Source: Pectinophora gossypiella (lineage: Eukaryota > Arthropoda > Insecta > Lepidoptera > Gelechiidae). From it: DNA of 64,000 nucleotides. A program made the translations under genes and the position numbers. Of the stretch, positions 1 to 10,955 are shown piece by piece. The notes under the pieces were generated by a model. It did not search any database, was not told the DNA's origin, and worked only from the letters and a program-made list of their open reading frames with translations. Position 1 is the first letter of the stretch; the number at the start of each line of letters is the position of its first letter. The stretch spans positions 8,721,438-8,785,437 of the forward strand of contig NC_065415.1 of assembly GCF_024362695.1 (NCBI RefSeq). The letters are read 5' to 3'.

Positions 1-2578
1 TAGATAGAAGTCTCGAAATTGGAAAACTCTAACGAAACGCGACACAATCTAGCTACAATAGCTGGTGATACAATGCACTATTTTTTCCAAACCAAATCCG
101 TTACATTCCATTCCCGCGCCGCGAGTTGGGCACGGACTGGAGCCTCGAGATTTCGAAATTCCAAGAAAGGCAGCCTTATAAATTATCAAAAGCGCCGACG
201 CGGCCGTGCAGTTGGAATGGTTTTTTTACTCCACAGGTAGGCTGGCGCTAAGAAGGGCGATGGAATTTATAGAGCAAAGGAACTTACTTGATGCTAGGAT
301 CAATATTGTTTCGAATATCAATAATCTTATCTACTACATATGTACCTACAGACGGATTCAATACTTCAACTTCCTAATTTTCCGGTGTTTTATCTGTCCA
401 GAATCTTTAAACCTGTTTGTGTAACCACCAGTGTCAAAAAGATCATAGTCTTTAAAAGCTATCCTGCGAGAGTAGCTAATATTTTTTCGTGCATATTGCA
501 AACCAAGATACTTAGTTGAATACCCCTATTTTTACAATTTGGTATCAATTCGATACACGAATTTCTATCAAGTATCAAGTGATGTTGAACCTTACTAAGC
601 AACATAAAAATTTGTACAGTCAGCACCTAAACCACACTATATGTCTTTTAAGTAAGTATCAGAGAACTTGGTGATTTGCTTCCAAAATGATTTAAACTAA
701 GTAATTATGTTTTCACGAAATAGCCTGCACTTGCCCAATGGATCATCCTATGCATAATTTCAAAGTATTGAGGTATTTTCTTCTTAAGAATCTTTCGTGA
801 GTACAAGTTGCTTTACAAATGCTGCACACACTTAAGTTTCTTTGCCGACGCTCCTAATACTCCAAAAAAATGTGCGTGGTACGCGCCGCGTGTAGACGCG
901 ATTCCTAGAAGATGCCTCTTGAAACATCCGAACCCAAGGCATTCCAGGGAGCAGGCAGCCCTGAAGGTCGCCTCGGCAGGCACTAATAATAGCCAGCGAC
1001 CATTGTGTCCATAGGGCGCCATGTTTGCTCGCAGCATCCAACATTCCCTAGTTGGCGAGCGAATTCTTTTATCGCGATTGAACGTCTTTTTCCTCGACGA
1101 CACGACTCCAATTGTCTGAACGTAATTGCACGCCTCGTTAAAACTGAAACACATTTTGTCATCTTCCTTTTCGTTGCTACGAATACGTTCAATTGAACCG
1201 AGATATTGCATTACTTATGTAAGTACCTAGAACAGATTCCAACTATAGGTGCTGTGTGTAAAGCAACAGCTAGGTAACATTAAACGTTCATAGATCGGTG
1301 GAACTATGAAACAACGGCTCTTTAGACGAGCTTTAGACTGTTGGCTGCGAGGGATTGTGGGTTCTAGAGCCATGGTAATGGGTTGGTATTGCGCTGTGGT
1401 GTTCTCGGACGGATGGTATGTGGAATTTGGGCCACGACGCTGACTCAACCGATCTAATCCCTTCCCCGGTATCTCGGCCGGTTAACGCGGATGTGAACGG
1501 CCGCAGCTGATGGGATGGACCTATTCATGGGAAATCGACGGATTAAGCTTCAGGAAATTATCAATTTACTGGGGTCTAGTGTTTGCAGTTGCAGTTTGTG
1601 GTGTAGGTGGTCTGAATGGTTGTATCGAAGGCTTGCGCAGGGAATACATACCAGTTTGGGAACAATTTATTTGAACTAAAAGTTGGACACTAAATATTTG
1701 CAACACTACTTTCTCTCGTGGAAGTATATAATGAACTTATGTGCTAGTAGAGCACTAAACGCGTCTCACCACAAAGCCCGCATGCCGGGGCCCGATAGAC
1801 TAGTCTTTCTTTTATTTTGTCTGTGCGTGTGGTTCTCCTTTGTTTACTGCAAGTACTTGGCTCTGTAATATCACATTCATCATCATAGGAGGTACTCTTA
1901 GATAAAGTAATTATTGGAAGACGATTATTTACTCGTAGCGTTCGGTTCGTCTTAGTTTGGTACATTCTTAACTACCTTTTCAATGTGTTTTAAATGGAAA
2001 GTCATGTTTGGTCGTTAAATCAGATCGTAGATGTTGAAGTGAATTAACTATTGGTTGATTTTAAAAAATGGAATTACCGTTAGAAGTCTGAAGAATATAA
2101 TATTCTAAGTACCTAGTAGGTAAGGTATACTGCATGCGAAGTGCAAATCAAATTGCCGATAGGTAGGTACCTAGTGCAGAAATATTGCATGGCTATTGCT
2201 CAATCCCATAACAATAGGTTCTCACGACGTCATCAAATTTTATTGTTGAAGGTAGGTACTTAGATCAGATACTTGCTCGGTAAAGGTACCTACTTCGCGT
2301 TACGAGTGTACCTACTTGGATTTCATTTCCAACTCTGAGTGGATAATTAATATTTAAATGAGTAGTGAAGAGAAAATTACTAGGTAACTAAGTATTATTT
2401 TCTTATGATGTGAGCATCTAAGCTACGTGTGAACCAGACAGTCGTTTGTCTAGGTACTTACCTATATAATATTGGAAAACTTATTTTGTCTATTCTACAG
2501 TGCAATAAGCAGCGTTGAATCCTTTAGTTATTTCAGTTTTGGTTATTTTCCATAACATAACATATTATGTTCACAACT
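1..2578. other. Gene-poor AT-rich DNA
   Basis: I see no convincing exon here. The open frames are short, overlap on both strands and lack domain signatures. The sequence is rich in the short word taggtac and variants, for example around 2110-2300. A GC-richer patch at about 860-1090 is open on both strands but shows no recognisable protein; it could be an old repeat or a conserved noncoding element. Confidence 0.6.
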
Positions 2579-2945
2579 ACATCCCAATCGGGATAGTCAG
2601 AGATACTTTATTGGCAAGATGAACTAGGTAGGTACGGTCAAGAGCATTAATATGTATACACTTTGGTACCGTGTCACATTAACTTTTTTGACAATTGAAC
2701 TGTAAGTCTCACATTAAATGTCAAATATGTTAGTGCGACAGAGTCCTAAAGTGGGTACATTATATTGCTCATGACTGTACCCACACGTCATCGAGCTCTC
2801 TGTTAGACCAAAATGATAGGTGGTGAGCCGTATCGCCATCTATCATGGTCGAGCCCACAAATTAATAACCCACTGGTGCAAGTCCGATGCGGGGGTTCGA
2901 ACCGACGGTCTGCGTTTGATAAGCCGGTGTACCACAGGAACACAG
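2579..2945 (-). repeat. tRNA-headed SINE (family B), split by a MITE
   Basis: On the minus strand the 5' head (about 2860-2945) carries a tRNA-like B box, GGTTCGAAC, in a tRNA-sized context. The body continues through the word ggtggtgagccgtatcgcc (about 2820) to a tail ending near 2579 (cccaatcgggatagtcagag). The same body recurs at 14,222-14,335 and 35,560-35,625. This copy is interrupted at 2635-2777 by a MITE; without that insert the body matches the other two copies across the join. Confidence 0.7.
2635..2777. mobile_element. MITE family A, copy 1 (143 bp)
   Basis: Imperfect terminal inverted repeats of about 32 bp: the left end starts CGGTCAAGAGCATTAATATG and the right end read in reverse starts CAGTCATGAGCAATATAATG. 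It is flanked by TA at 2633-2634 and 2778-2779, as expected for Tc1/mariner-type target duplication. It has no coding capacity. Two more copies lie at 5458-5607 and 51,811-51,996. The uninterrupted target is visible in the related SINE at 14,222-14,335. Confidence 0.85.
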
Positions 2946-3217
2946 TGACTATTTATGTTCCAGTTAGATAAAATACCTACTTACTTATATAATACCTACT
3001 TATATCTAGAGGTAAGATCCAGGTGTACTGATGTTTTTGTTTACACTGCAGATTGTATTAACCCCTTGTCATCCAGTCCTAAACATTATATTTTTTTTTC
3101 TTTTGTATCTCATTCGTTTTGGAAACGTCTACTGCGCAGTTTAGGCACAAAGCGACGCTCTGAGGTCGACGGCTGGCATTGCCGAATTTGTACTCATGAC
3201 GTCACCCTAATACTTAC

Positions 3218-3349
3218 GACTTCAAATCCCCCTGTTCTTCATACATTGCCGTATTCCTATCAACCACGTAGTTGAATCCTTTAACTAAAAACTCGATGTA
3301 CTTTTCCTTTGAATTAAATGTCTTCATAATCCCCGAGGTCCTCTTAGAT
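3218..3349 (-). CDS. Candidate internal exon, product unknown
   Basis: This 132-nt block on the minus strand is bounded by a pyrimidine-rich acceptor (ttgttttcttattag) and a consensus donor (gtaagtatt). Only one frame is open between the two sites, with phase 2 at both ends. It encodes 43 complete residues, including KTFNSKEKYIEFLVKGFN and a hydrophilic end DRNTAMYEEQGDL. I do not recognise a family. No partner exon with matching phase was found nearby: the open frame at 3834-4025 would leave phase 1 or 0. It may belong to a gene with large introns running off the left edge, or be chance. Confidence 0.3.
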
Positions 3350-3833
3350 CTAATAAGAAAACAACGTGGACACAATCTACACAAACGGTCACGTTTGACT
3401 CGCCGGCTCATGTCGTCTGACAGACAAAGAGCTCAAGTTACTTCAATAATAATTATTTAACATTGTTTGCTTACATTATAGTGTGAGAAGCTGTAAAGCA
3501 TGTAACGTCAACAATCATTCTTCAATTTGTGGTAAGTAACTAATAGGTGATTAAGAAAGTGTTTACCTACTTTGATAAGTTAGTAGAACAAAAACCACGC
3601 TTTTTGGCTCTTCGTAATTTTGGAATTACCCATTTTAAATATTATGTTATTCACATAATTAACTATCAGTTTATTGCTAAATTGTTTTTGTTTTTTCCTT
3701 CTTTTCAAATGCGCAGTTGATTATAATTGACTGGTTCAAAGAAGCACCTGTCTTTATTGCCATAATGATTTATTTAACGGCTAACACTAATTTAGCACAA
3801 AGTTGAATATTTCTAAATTGCAGGTATAATATC

Positions 3834-4025
3834 TCAACTGAGCGATGTGAACACGTTCCTAATAATTGCAGATTGTAGAGAGTCATGTTCACCAGACGAC
3901 TCATTAGCCATGTTTGTCCAATCACCACAGCTATCGGGTTTCTCTTGCCATTCGCGTACTATCGCCACCAAAACATCCCGCGAAGTCGTGATATTCATCT
4001 CTATAAACAATCTCGTCAAATCATT
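3834..4025 (-). CDS. Weak candidate exon or terminal exon, product unknown
   Basis: The minus-strand frame opens directly after a plausible but pyrimidine-poor acceptor (cgaaacattag) and runs 63 codons to a stop at 3834. The peptide contains FIEMNITTSRDVLVAIVREW and matches no family I know. The opposite strand is also open over the same interval, after an attgcag acceptor near 3821, so the strand is uncertain. It lies between two other tentative minus-strand exons, which is the only context that favours it. Confidence 0.18.
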   Translation of the reverse strand, partial: NDLTRLFIEMNITTSRDVLVAIVREWQEKPDSCGDWTNMANESSGEHDSLQSAIIRNVFTSLS

Positions 4026-4396
4026 CTAATGTTTCGTCATGATAAAGTTGCATCAGCGAATATTTAAGTACTTACTCTTTGGTAAGTTTTGCGCTACTTT
4101 ATTCATAATTCTGCATTGTCACTTCTGTAGGCGAGTGTAGGCGTGCGCACGCATTAGCCGCAGAGATCTCGTTTCACGTCCCTGGTGCGCGGGAGTCACA
4201 CAATGGACATTGTTCAGCCTTCAGCGAGGAAGAATGCCTTCGCACTGCAGTATTATGATACTTATCCATTGTTTGCGAAACGCAAACACAGATGCTAGAG
4301 GTAAAGACACCATTTTATAACATACGTACCTATATGTAAGTGAAGCTTGAACGGGATGTTTGCTTTCTATAGTTGCTTCTGCATGAGAGGAGCTAC

Positions 4397-4585
4397 CATC
4401 ATGTCGGACACAATGCGCGTGTAATTCATCATGAACTGATAGTTGAAGTGCATAATGGTCTGCTCCCTGCAGATTCCTGATTTGGTATACGTGACATAAA
4501 TCGGAGGCGCAAGCGAAACTAGTGACAAAAATATAAAGAACAACGCGTACAATATACTCACTCGCTGTTTCGCCCAAAAAACCAT
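4397..4585 (-). CDS. Candidate first exon, membrane-anchored N terminus
   Basis: The ATG at 4585 sits in a favourable context (atcacaATGG). It starts a 63-codon frame ending at a possible phase-0 donor (ATG|gtagct at 4396-4391); unspliced, it runs nine more codons to a stop. Residues about 8-32 form one long hydrophobic segment (VSILYALFFIFLSLVSL), read as a signal-anchor or signal peptide, followed by a polar stretch with one Cys and an N-linked glycosylation sequon (NYT). The product family is not recognised. It points away from the CpG-rich block at 4840-4935, so the two could share a bidirectional promoter with the plus-strand exon at 5062. Confidence 0.25.
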
Positions 4586-4839
4586 TGTGATAATTATCAA
4601 ATACGACTTTGAAACTTCATAACCATACAGATTTTTGACTTGATTTTTTTTTATTTTTCATAGTAAAGTAGTGCAGGTAATGTAGGTAGTAGGCACAGGC
4701 CTAGGTATATCTACGTATATATGTACTTATGGTAATAAAGAAAATAAAGGATATTGATGCAACGTTTCGTGGTAATCGGTTATACAACTCCGGTTCATTG
4801 CGCTTGGGTTTAGCAAACAGCTTTCCAAAGGAAAGGAGC

Positions 4840-4935
4840 GAACTAGTTGGCGGCGGAGGCGCAGTGGTGGAGGTTGCGGCTTTCGCAAGGCGCGGCGCGG
4901 CTCGGCTGGCGGATAGAAAGCGCCGCGACCTCACT
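4840..4935. promoter_or_regulatory. CpG-rich block, possible promoter or 5' UTR
   Basis: A sharply GC- and CpG-rich island (ggcggcggaggcgcag, aaggcgcggcgcggctcgg) stands in an AT-rich background. It precedes a well-placed ATG and strong splice donor on the plus strand by about 130 bp, and a candidate minus-strand ATG lies about 250 bp on the other side. The only comparable CpG-rich block leading into a supported gene is upstream of the MADF-BESS gene. No TATA box or initiator was identified. Confidence 0.4.
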
Positions 4936-5061
4936 TTCACTGACGATTCATCACACAACACCACAACTCATTGCACCGCTTACCACAATTTTCAATTCAA
5001 AACGCACAACACAACATGCAATCTATCTTCGCCTAAAATCTTCCAATTAATCAGACGAACA

Positions 5062-5104
5062 ATGGAATGCAGCAGCACGGGCGCAATTTTGAAATTTGAA
5101 GCAA
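5062..5104 (+). CDS. Candidate short first coding exon
   Basis: The ATG at 5062 has good context (gaacaATGG). It encodes 14 residues (MECSSTGAILKFEA plus one base) and then meets a strong donor, gcaa|gtaagtag, at 5105. The CpG-rich block at 4840-4935 would lie in the promoter or 5' UTR. The frame is also open upstream to 4729, but that part looks like GC-rich noncoding leader rather than protein. The following exon (phase 1) was not found, so the gene would have a long first intron. The product is unknown. Confidence 0.35.
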
Positions 5105-5457
5105 GTAAGTAGATAATCCTTTGAAAGCGTCTAAAAGCTTTGATAACGTTCAGGACCGCGTTCACTATAATTTTTTTGTGTCAGTATAAAGCGGGAATTT
5201 CATTGAAAGGTTTTCAATTTGATCCAAATTCAATTAAGCCGTCTGGGTGCGTCGAGTAAGCACTCAGCGTTCTGAAAATGGAACTACAGATGAACGAAAA
5301 ATCTGCCAAAAAAAATTAAAATAAAATGAACATACGGTGTACGAATTCGGCAATATTTATTTTCACCCTTTATACTGAAGGCAGTCAGGGTGGCAATTAG
5401 CGATGTTCACAGTAAAAAGGATCAAACTTTGTAACTTTTGTATCTGTATGGAAAATA

Positions 5458-5607
5458 CAGTCGTGAGCAATATTATGTACCTACTTACTCAATTTAGAAC
5501 CCTGTCGCACTATCATATTTGTCATTTAATGAGACTTACGGTTTCATTTGTCAAATAAGTTAATGTGACATGGTTTCAAAGTGCATACATATTAGTACTC
5601 GTGACCG
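5458..5607. mobile_element. MITE family A, copy 2 (150 bp)
   Basis: It starts CAGTCGTGAGCAATATTATG and ends with the complement of CGGTCACGAGTACTAATATG. It is flanked by TA at 5456-5457 and 5608-5609. It is in inverted orientation relative to the copy at 2635-2777 and is noncoding. Confidence 0.82.
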
Positions 5608-8600
5608 TACGTACTTATGCAAGTAGGTACCTATTTATCTGGAAACGTCTCTCCGTTCCAGCCAGTGTATTGATCGAATAAATAAACACCATACGAACAG
5701 TTGAGGTTATGATGATGTATTCGTCCGTGTGCATCATTCAACGAAGTCGTTGAGTCAATTTACTCGGTGTCAATTGATTTCCAATAACATTTACAATTGA
5801 GAGGACGTTGTATGCGGGGCCCGCTTGTTTAATCAACAATCGTCTCTGGAACAATTTGTGATGCTATTTGAGTACTTATTTCAAAACAAAATACCATGAG
5901 AAAGTTTTACACGGCAGGAGGTCTTGGGCCTGACAAAGCGCGAAACTGCATTCGGGCAAATACGCGTTTAAAAGCTTTACCATATTGAGAATATTTACAG
6001 TTCTTGTCAAAACACAAATAAATGCGCGTCGGTTAGCGGCAGAACTGTCAATACTAATTGCATTAACCGTATTAAATGGAATAATGAAGCTTGAAGATTA
6101 GGAATACCGTGAGTGTCTTTGTAGGTAAGTAATAGACGCAAATAACCATTGTGACATTGGCCAATTGGCCACATATTTTTGAAGAAAAAAATACTGTTAA
6201 TAATATTGAAGAATAGATCTATTGCTGCTGAAATACTTACAACAATCAAAATATATCACATACGTATAAAACGCTATGCAAGCTCATTAAGGTTGTGGTG
6301 AAGATTCCCGTTCTTTTGTTACTGGATCTGAATACTTTTAAGAACTTAATAAAATAAGAGCAGCTAAAACATACTCCATACAGGGCAGGAACCACGGCAC
6401 AGTAGAGCGCGTCGGCTACGCGCTGTAGCACGGAACATTCTCCACCACTCTAGCCGTATCTCCAACACACCTGCAAAGCAAAACCGACCATAACATCAAC
6501 ACACACGGAATAAAAATGAAATTCTCATGATGTGAGACTTGTGATCTTCGGAGTCGAGACAAAGATACAATTTCACAGTCACTAACTTCGAGTAAGTTCG
6601 TGAATTCGTTGCCGCCAAATCTGATCTTATCGCCTTTGCTTACGGTTGGGTTTGAGCGGTAAACGGATGGTTCTAGAGGCGTACTGGAACATTTTAGTCG
6701 GTTCCATGAACCGCTTCCGCCGCTGCTCCTTCCGTCTCGGGTTGGTGGCTGCAGACATTCCTGGGCCGGACACCGGACCCGAAGAATGCTGACCAGACCG
6801 GCGTTGATGGCGTGATAGCTTAATGCACCCGACTCCGCTCTCACGCATTCCTCGCGAGATAACCAAGGCTGTTCTTACTGTTCCGTCGCTTAGACTTGCT
6901 AAATACGTGTAATCTCTTCTCTGGAATGGCAGAAACAAAGTACTTAGCAATAATTCTCTTATATTATGTAGGTATACCTACCTAATTAATACTGTTCTTA
7001 GTTAGACAAGGGAATGCTCGCAATGTAAGTGCATTCGTGTTGGCATTATCAGAAACTTAATATGACCTTTGACAATATGTATCATCGTGATTCTATTTTT
7101 ATCGTAAATTGTGTTTGTGTGTTCGCTTTCAGCTTTGTATGGGTAAAAAAATAAGTTTTTATCTATTTCTATGAATCGTGAGAATGTTATGGGACGTATG
7201 GGCGTCCATTCATGGGAGTTTGGTGCCGATCCCACGCACATGCGGTACATCTGTGGCGCCTGCTTACTATGGGACAGAGAATTATGGATTTTCTGAGAAA
7301 ATCTATAATTGCTTTTGTATGTTGTAGATAACGTCTACCTAAAACATAACAGCCGTTGAGCCACGGTCCCGACTTAGGTAGTATAATTAGTACCTACCTA
7401 TGTAAACAATTATAAGGCAGGTTCGGTACTAATTGAATTTCTAATAAGAAATTCTTGAAAAGAGCTTTAATCTTTTTACCGACTCAAGTATTTACTTTTA
7501 AATTACTTAATTAGGTAGTTAAGTGTTTTTTGTCTTCTTTTGTTTCATATAACTCTGTATTACTATCCTCTTTACACTAAGGTACGGTAATATACGCACT
7601 GAAACTACGAGTTAGTACATAAGTGACCCAAAATTTTACTATCTGTTTTTAATTGCATCAGCTTATTTCACTTATCTCCTGTGGCACTACATATTCGTCA
7701 ATGAGACATTCATGTCTATGAGTTATGGGAATATTTTTTAGAGCGTAACGGTTTTTGTATTATTTTTTGTCGCGTTTGACCGTGTGAAAGGACCTCAATG
7801 GATGCAGCATGTGCACGGGTCGCCCAGTTTACATTGACCTTAAATAAACCGAAGCTTGGCCCTTTTGTTGAAGAGCAAGTACTATGGCGCGGGGAGCAGA
7901 GGAGCTCTTTGTTCACTGGAGTTATGATAGGCTTCAATGAACCGTTTCTTTGAACGTAGTCACAAATACATTGTTCGCTGTTTTCACACGAAGTTTTTAC
8001 TTGAACTTTGCGTGGAAATTTTCCCATGGGTAAAGTGAGTTGACGTGTTCGGGAAGGCAGGAAAACAAACTTTTCCCATTATGAGACGTTTGTTTTCGAT
8101 GGAAAATAACGTTTATCTGAAAACAGCACATGTACATGAAGATAATACTTTATTACTTGTTTTCATATAGGTAAGTACGGAACACGTACTCATATAATAT
8201 ATCTAAGGTACCTATAAGTCATTATGAACAAGTAGTAGATGCTCTACTTACAAAAGGCGCACGATTCCCTTTCCTATCAGAAGTGGATTTAAATATCAAG
8301 GTCTCCAAATGAACCGTTCCACACAACACAAAAGATTGCAAAGTAGGGATAACCACAGTGCCTACATAGTTCCTTTGTTTTACAAGTAACTTTGTCAAAT
8401 TATCAGGTTGTTTAAAAAAAAAACGAAGCTCACTTTATTCCCAGGCAAATGCTTTAGTTAGCATAAAAACGCTCCAATTATACTGCTTCCTCCAACTGGA
8501 AAATAAAAGGTTACCTACTTGTTGCCAGCGAGGCAAAAAGTTGGTATAAACATAAACAGTGTAAAAAACGTGTTCATCGAACCGAAAGTCGAACCCTTTC

Positions 8601-9064
8601 TTCCGTAATGGAATGCTGGTCGTCCGACCTTCAAGCGATTAAGGGACGTCGACTCGTTCTAAATTAGACATAGATTAGGTACAACTATCGAGCCCAAACT
8701 CGTTAAAACTAAATTAGTTAAATAGCCGAGGAAACCCGGTCTGTCGCATTCTCCTATATCTATTATCATTAGATGAACTAAGTTATTAAACAAGTACCTA
8801 CATCATAATCGAAATGAATAAGTTGCTTTTTTTTATAAAAGTACACCTCATTTAGAAGTATAAGTATGTAATTGTACTGCCATTATCATTTTAATTGCAG
8901 GATTTTTTCCAATGAAAACTATCTAATCGTGTTTCAGCATAAAAAATAACTGACGTCAAAATTTCCTGAAATTATATACTGAATGAATTTAGGAATCAAG
9001 AAATATCTCACTTTTATTTATCTATATATCACTGTATATAACCTACCTACAATGAAAACTTACC
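5608..9064. other. No supported gene
   Basis: Between 6380 and 6900 there is GC-richer sequence with long overlapping frames on both strands, including a minus-strand pyrimidine-rich acceptor near 6473. I cannot choose a strand or name a product. The remainder is AT-rich with scattered taggtac words and no repeat I can define. Confidence 0.5.
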
Positions 9065-9390
9065 CGACCTTCGTGGTCCAGTGGTTGAGCGTTGCGCTCA
9101 CGATCCGGAGGTCCCGGGTTCGTTTCCCGGTAGGGACACATCACGAAAATCACTTTGTGGTCCCTAGTTTGGTCAGGACATTACTGGCTGATCACCAGAT
9201 TGTCCGAAAATAAGATGATCCGTGCTTCGGAAGGCACGTTAAGCCGTTGGTCCCGGTTGCTTATTACTGATGTAAGTAAATAGTCGTTACATGAGCCATA
9301 TCAGGGGATTTGGCGGCTCAATATTAACCGTGACAGCAAGTTGATGAGGTTGGTACTCCACCTCACAACCCACACGACAGAAGAAGATTG
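9065..9390 (+). repeat. tRNA-headed SINE (family A), full length
   Basis: The tRNA-like head runs from about 9065 (cttcgtggtccagtggttg as A-box region, ggtcccgggttcg as B-box region). It is followed by the conserved body (tgtccgaaaataagatgatc), the central domain cggaaggcacgttaagccg near 9238, and the tail ccacacgacagaagaag. The copies at 13,861, 22,670 and 52,052 have the same order. It is a Pol III-derived retroposon, not a functional tRNA gene, because the acceptor stem does not pair and no 3' end follows. Confidence 0.85.
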
Positions 9391-10868
9391 ACAACTTAAA
9401 AATGAGCGATAAAAGACGAAATGGAAGGAATCCTACTACCACCACCACCTTGTACTATAAATACTTTATTTCTTTCTTCTTCTTACTCAGTATTTCTTGG
9501 ACTTATTCATTATTTATGTATAAAAAGTTATAATTTTCTTTGTCCCTTTTATTTGCAGGCGATTTTAATTTGACTGTACATAACCAACTTGTTATCAGTT
9601 AATTGCTCTCGTAATCTCAGATAACGGAGCTTAGTGAGTGTTAAGTGATAACAACATTTTATTTAGGTTCTTATGCGCACGGATAATAGGTACACGTATA
9701 GTATGTACTTACAAAATACTTGTAATCTTCAGTATATGCGCCGTTGCGTAGATATAATATTATGTTATGTAGATAGCCTACACATTATATTTTAAACTCG
9801 AAGCCAGTCGAAGCATTGGTTAGATGTAATATGAATTCGAAAGATTTAAAGGTGTATTACTCCATTAAAAACTGCAGAATTAATAAAATTGCTTTTTAAC
9901 ATATTCAATTAAAAACATTGAAGCTTAATTAAACTTTAATATTATTAAATTTTAAAGAAACTTGTCAAGCGATTTAAGTATAATACCTAGTACTTTGTGT
10001 TTTTTTTATAAATAATTCACGCTTGTGTCTTTAAATGGGTGGGTAACATGACAAGTAAGACAAAGCTACATTTGGTATGATAAATCCTACACCCATAAAA
10101 TAAGTACCTTTTAGTTTTCAATTTGAAAATACCCTTTCAACCAACTGAAATACCTCCAAAATTTCCGCATATAGCGGGCAAGTATTCGCATGGGCCGCGT
10201 TAGGCGTTGCGTCTGCGCAGCGGTCGCGTTCTCACGGGAACGCGCGGTGATTGCACCGCATTACGCCCTGCACTGGGTCGTTGCAGCCACATGCAGCCAC
10301 GAACCGTGGACACGCCTGCATACCGCGCAAATGTCGGCACAATTTATTATATCGTGTTACATTAAGTGCTATGTCGAATGTTACTTAATACTTCCCTCTA
10401 CCTCTACATGCGACACTTGATAGTTAGTACTCGTAATACACAATTTGGCACAGCGAAAAAGCCTTTAAGAGTAGCCTGTTTGTGTAATTATACCGACTCC
10501 TGAAAGATAGAAAGAAAGAAATAAAGAAAAAAGAAACATTTATTATTTTCTCCTGCCCCCGTAGCATGCCCCAGACATACACACAATGGGCCATCCAAGT
10601 TGTTAAATGCGAAAAAGAGACAACTACCATACGCATACCCTGCGTCACGTATTCCGCACGCGTTGCGATAAATGAACCAACCCTATTGGCCACTCGAGAA
10701 CCAAACCAATTCTACTAGTCCAATTACCGTGTCGCGCGCGTTATACTGTTGCCATGTTACGGTTGCAAGTCTAGATGTTTTGAATTTATGATATTAAATC
10801 CTAGTAATAAACCTACTTACAGTTATAACTGTAGATTTTCAGTTGTTGTCTTAAACGTTGTACCGGAT
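9391..10868. other. No supported gene; small CpG-rich patch
   Basis: Mostly AT-rich DNA. A CpG-rich patch at about 10,185-10,340 (ggccgcgttaggcgttgcg, ggaacgcgcggtg) could be a promoter or a buried exon, but no ATG with a following donor or ORF of interest is seen. A run of aaagaaa repeats occurs near 10,510. Confidence 0.45.
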
Positions 10869-10955
10869 GAGAGCCTTCAGCGCACCCCATTTGTCCGGCC
10901 AAGTAGTTAATGCCATCTGCGGCAAATGTACAATAAGTCACGTCAAAAAAAAGTA
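10869..10955 (-). repeat. Dispersed repeat, family H (fragment)
   Basis: Read on the minus strand it contains ttttgacgtgacttattgta, gatggcattaactacttgg and ccggacaaatgggg in order. The same words occur on the plus strand at about 63,240-63,305, so this is a dispersed element present twice in opposite orientation. The class is not determined. Confidence 0.6.

Noticed and set aside
813..1211. 132-codon minus-strand frame
   Set aside because: Open on both strands, no motif, and the start has poor context. GC-rich patch without coding evidence.
4221..4577. 118-codon minus-strand frame overlapping the candidate exon at 4397
   Set aside because: Different frame from the hydrophobic N terminus, poor composition and no splice signal support; treated as a shadow.
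6416..6950. Overlapping 107- and 142-codon minus-strand frames
   Set aside because: Two frames and the opposite strand (from 6667) are all open; no domain decides between them.
9065..9135. tRNA-like sequence, possible functional tRNA gene
   Set aside because: It is the head of SINE A, repeated at 13,861, 22,670 and 52,052 with the same non-tRNA body. The acceptor stem is not complementary and no Pol III terminator follows the head.
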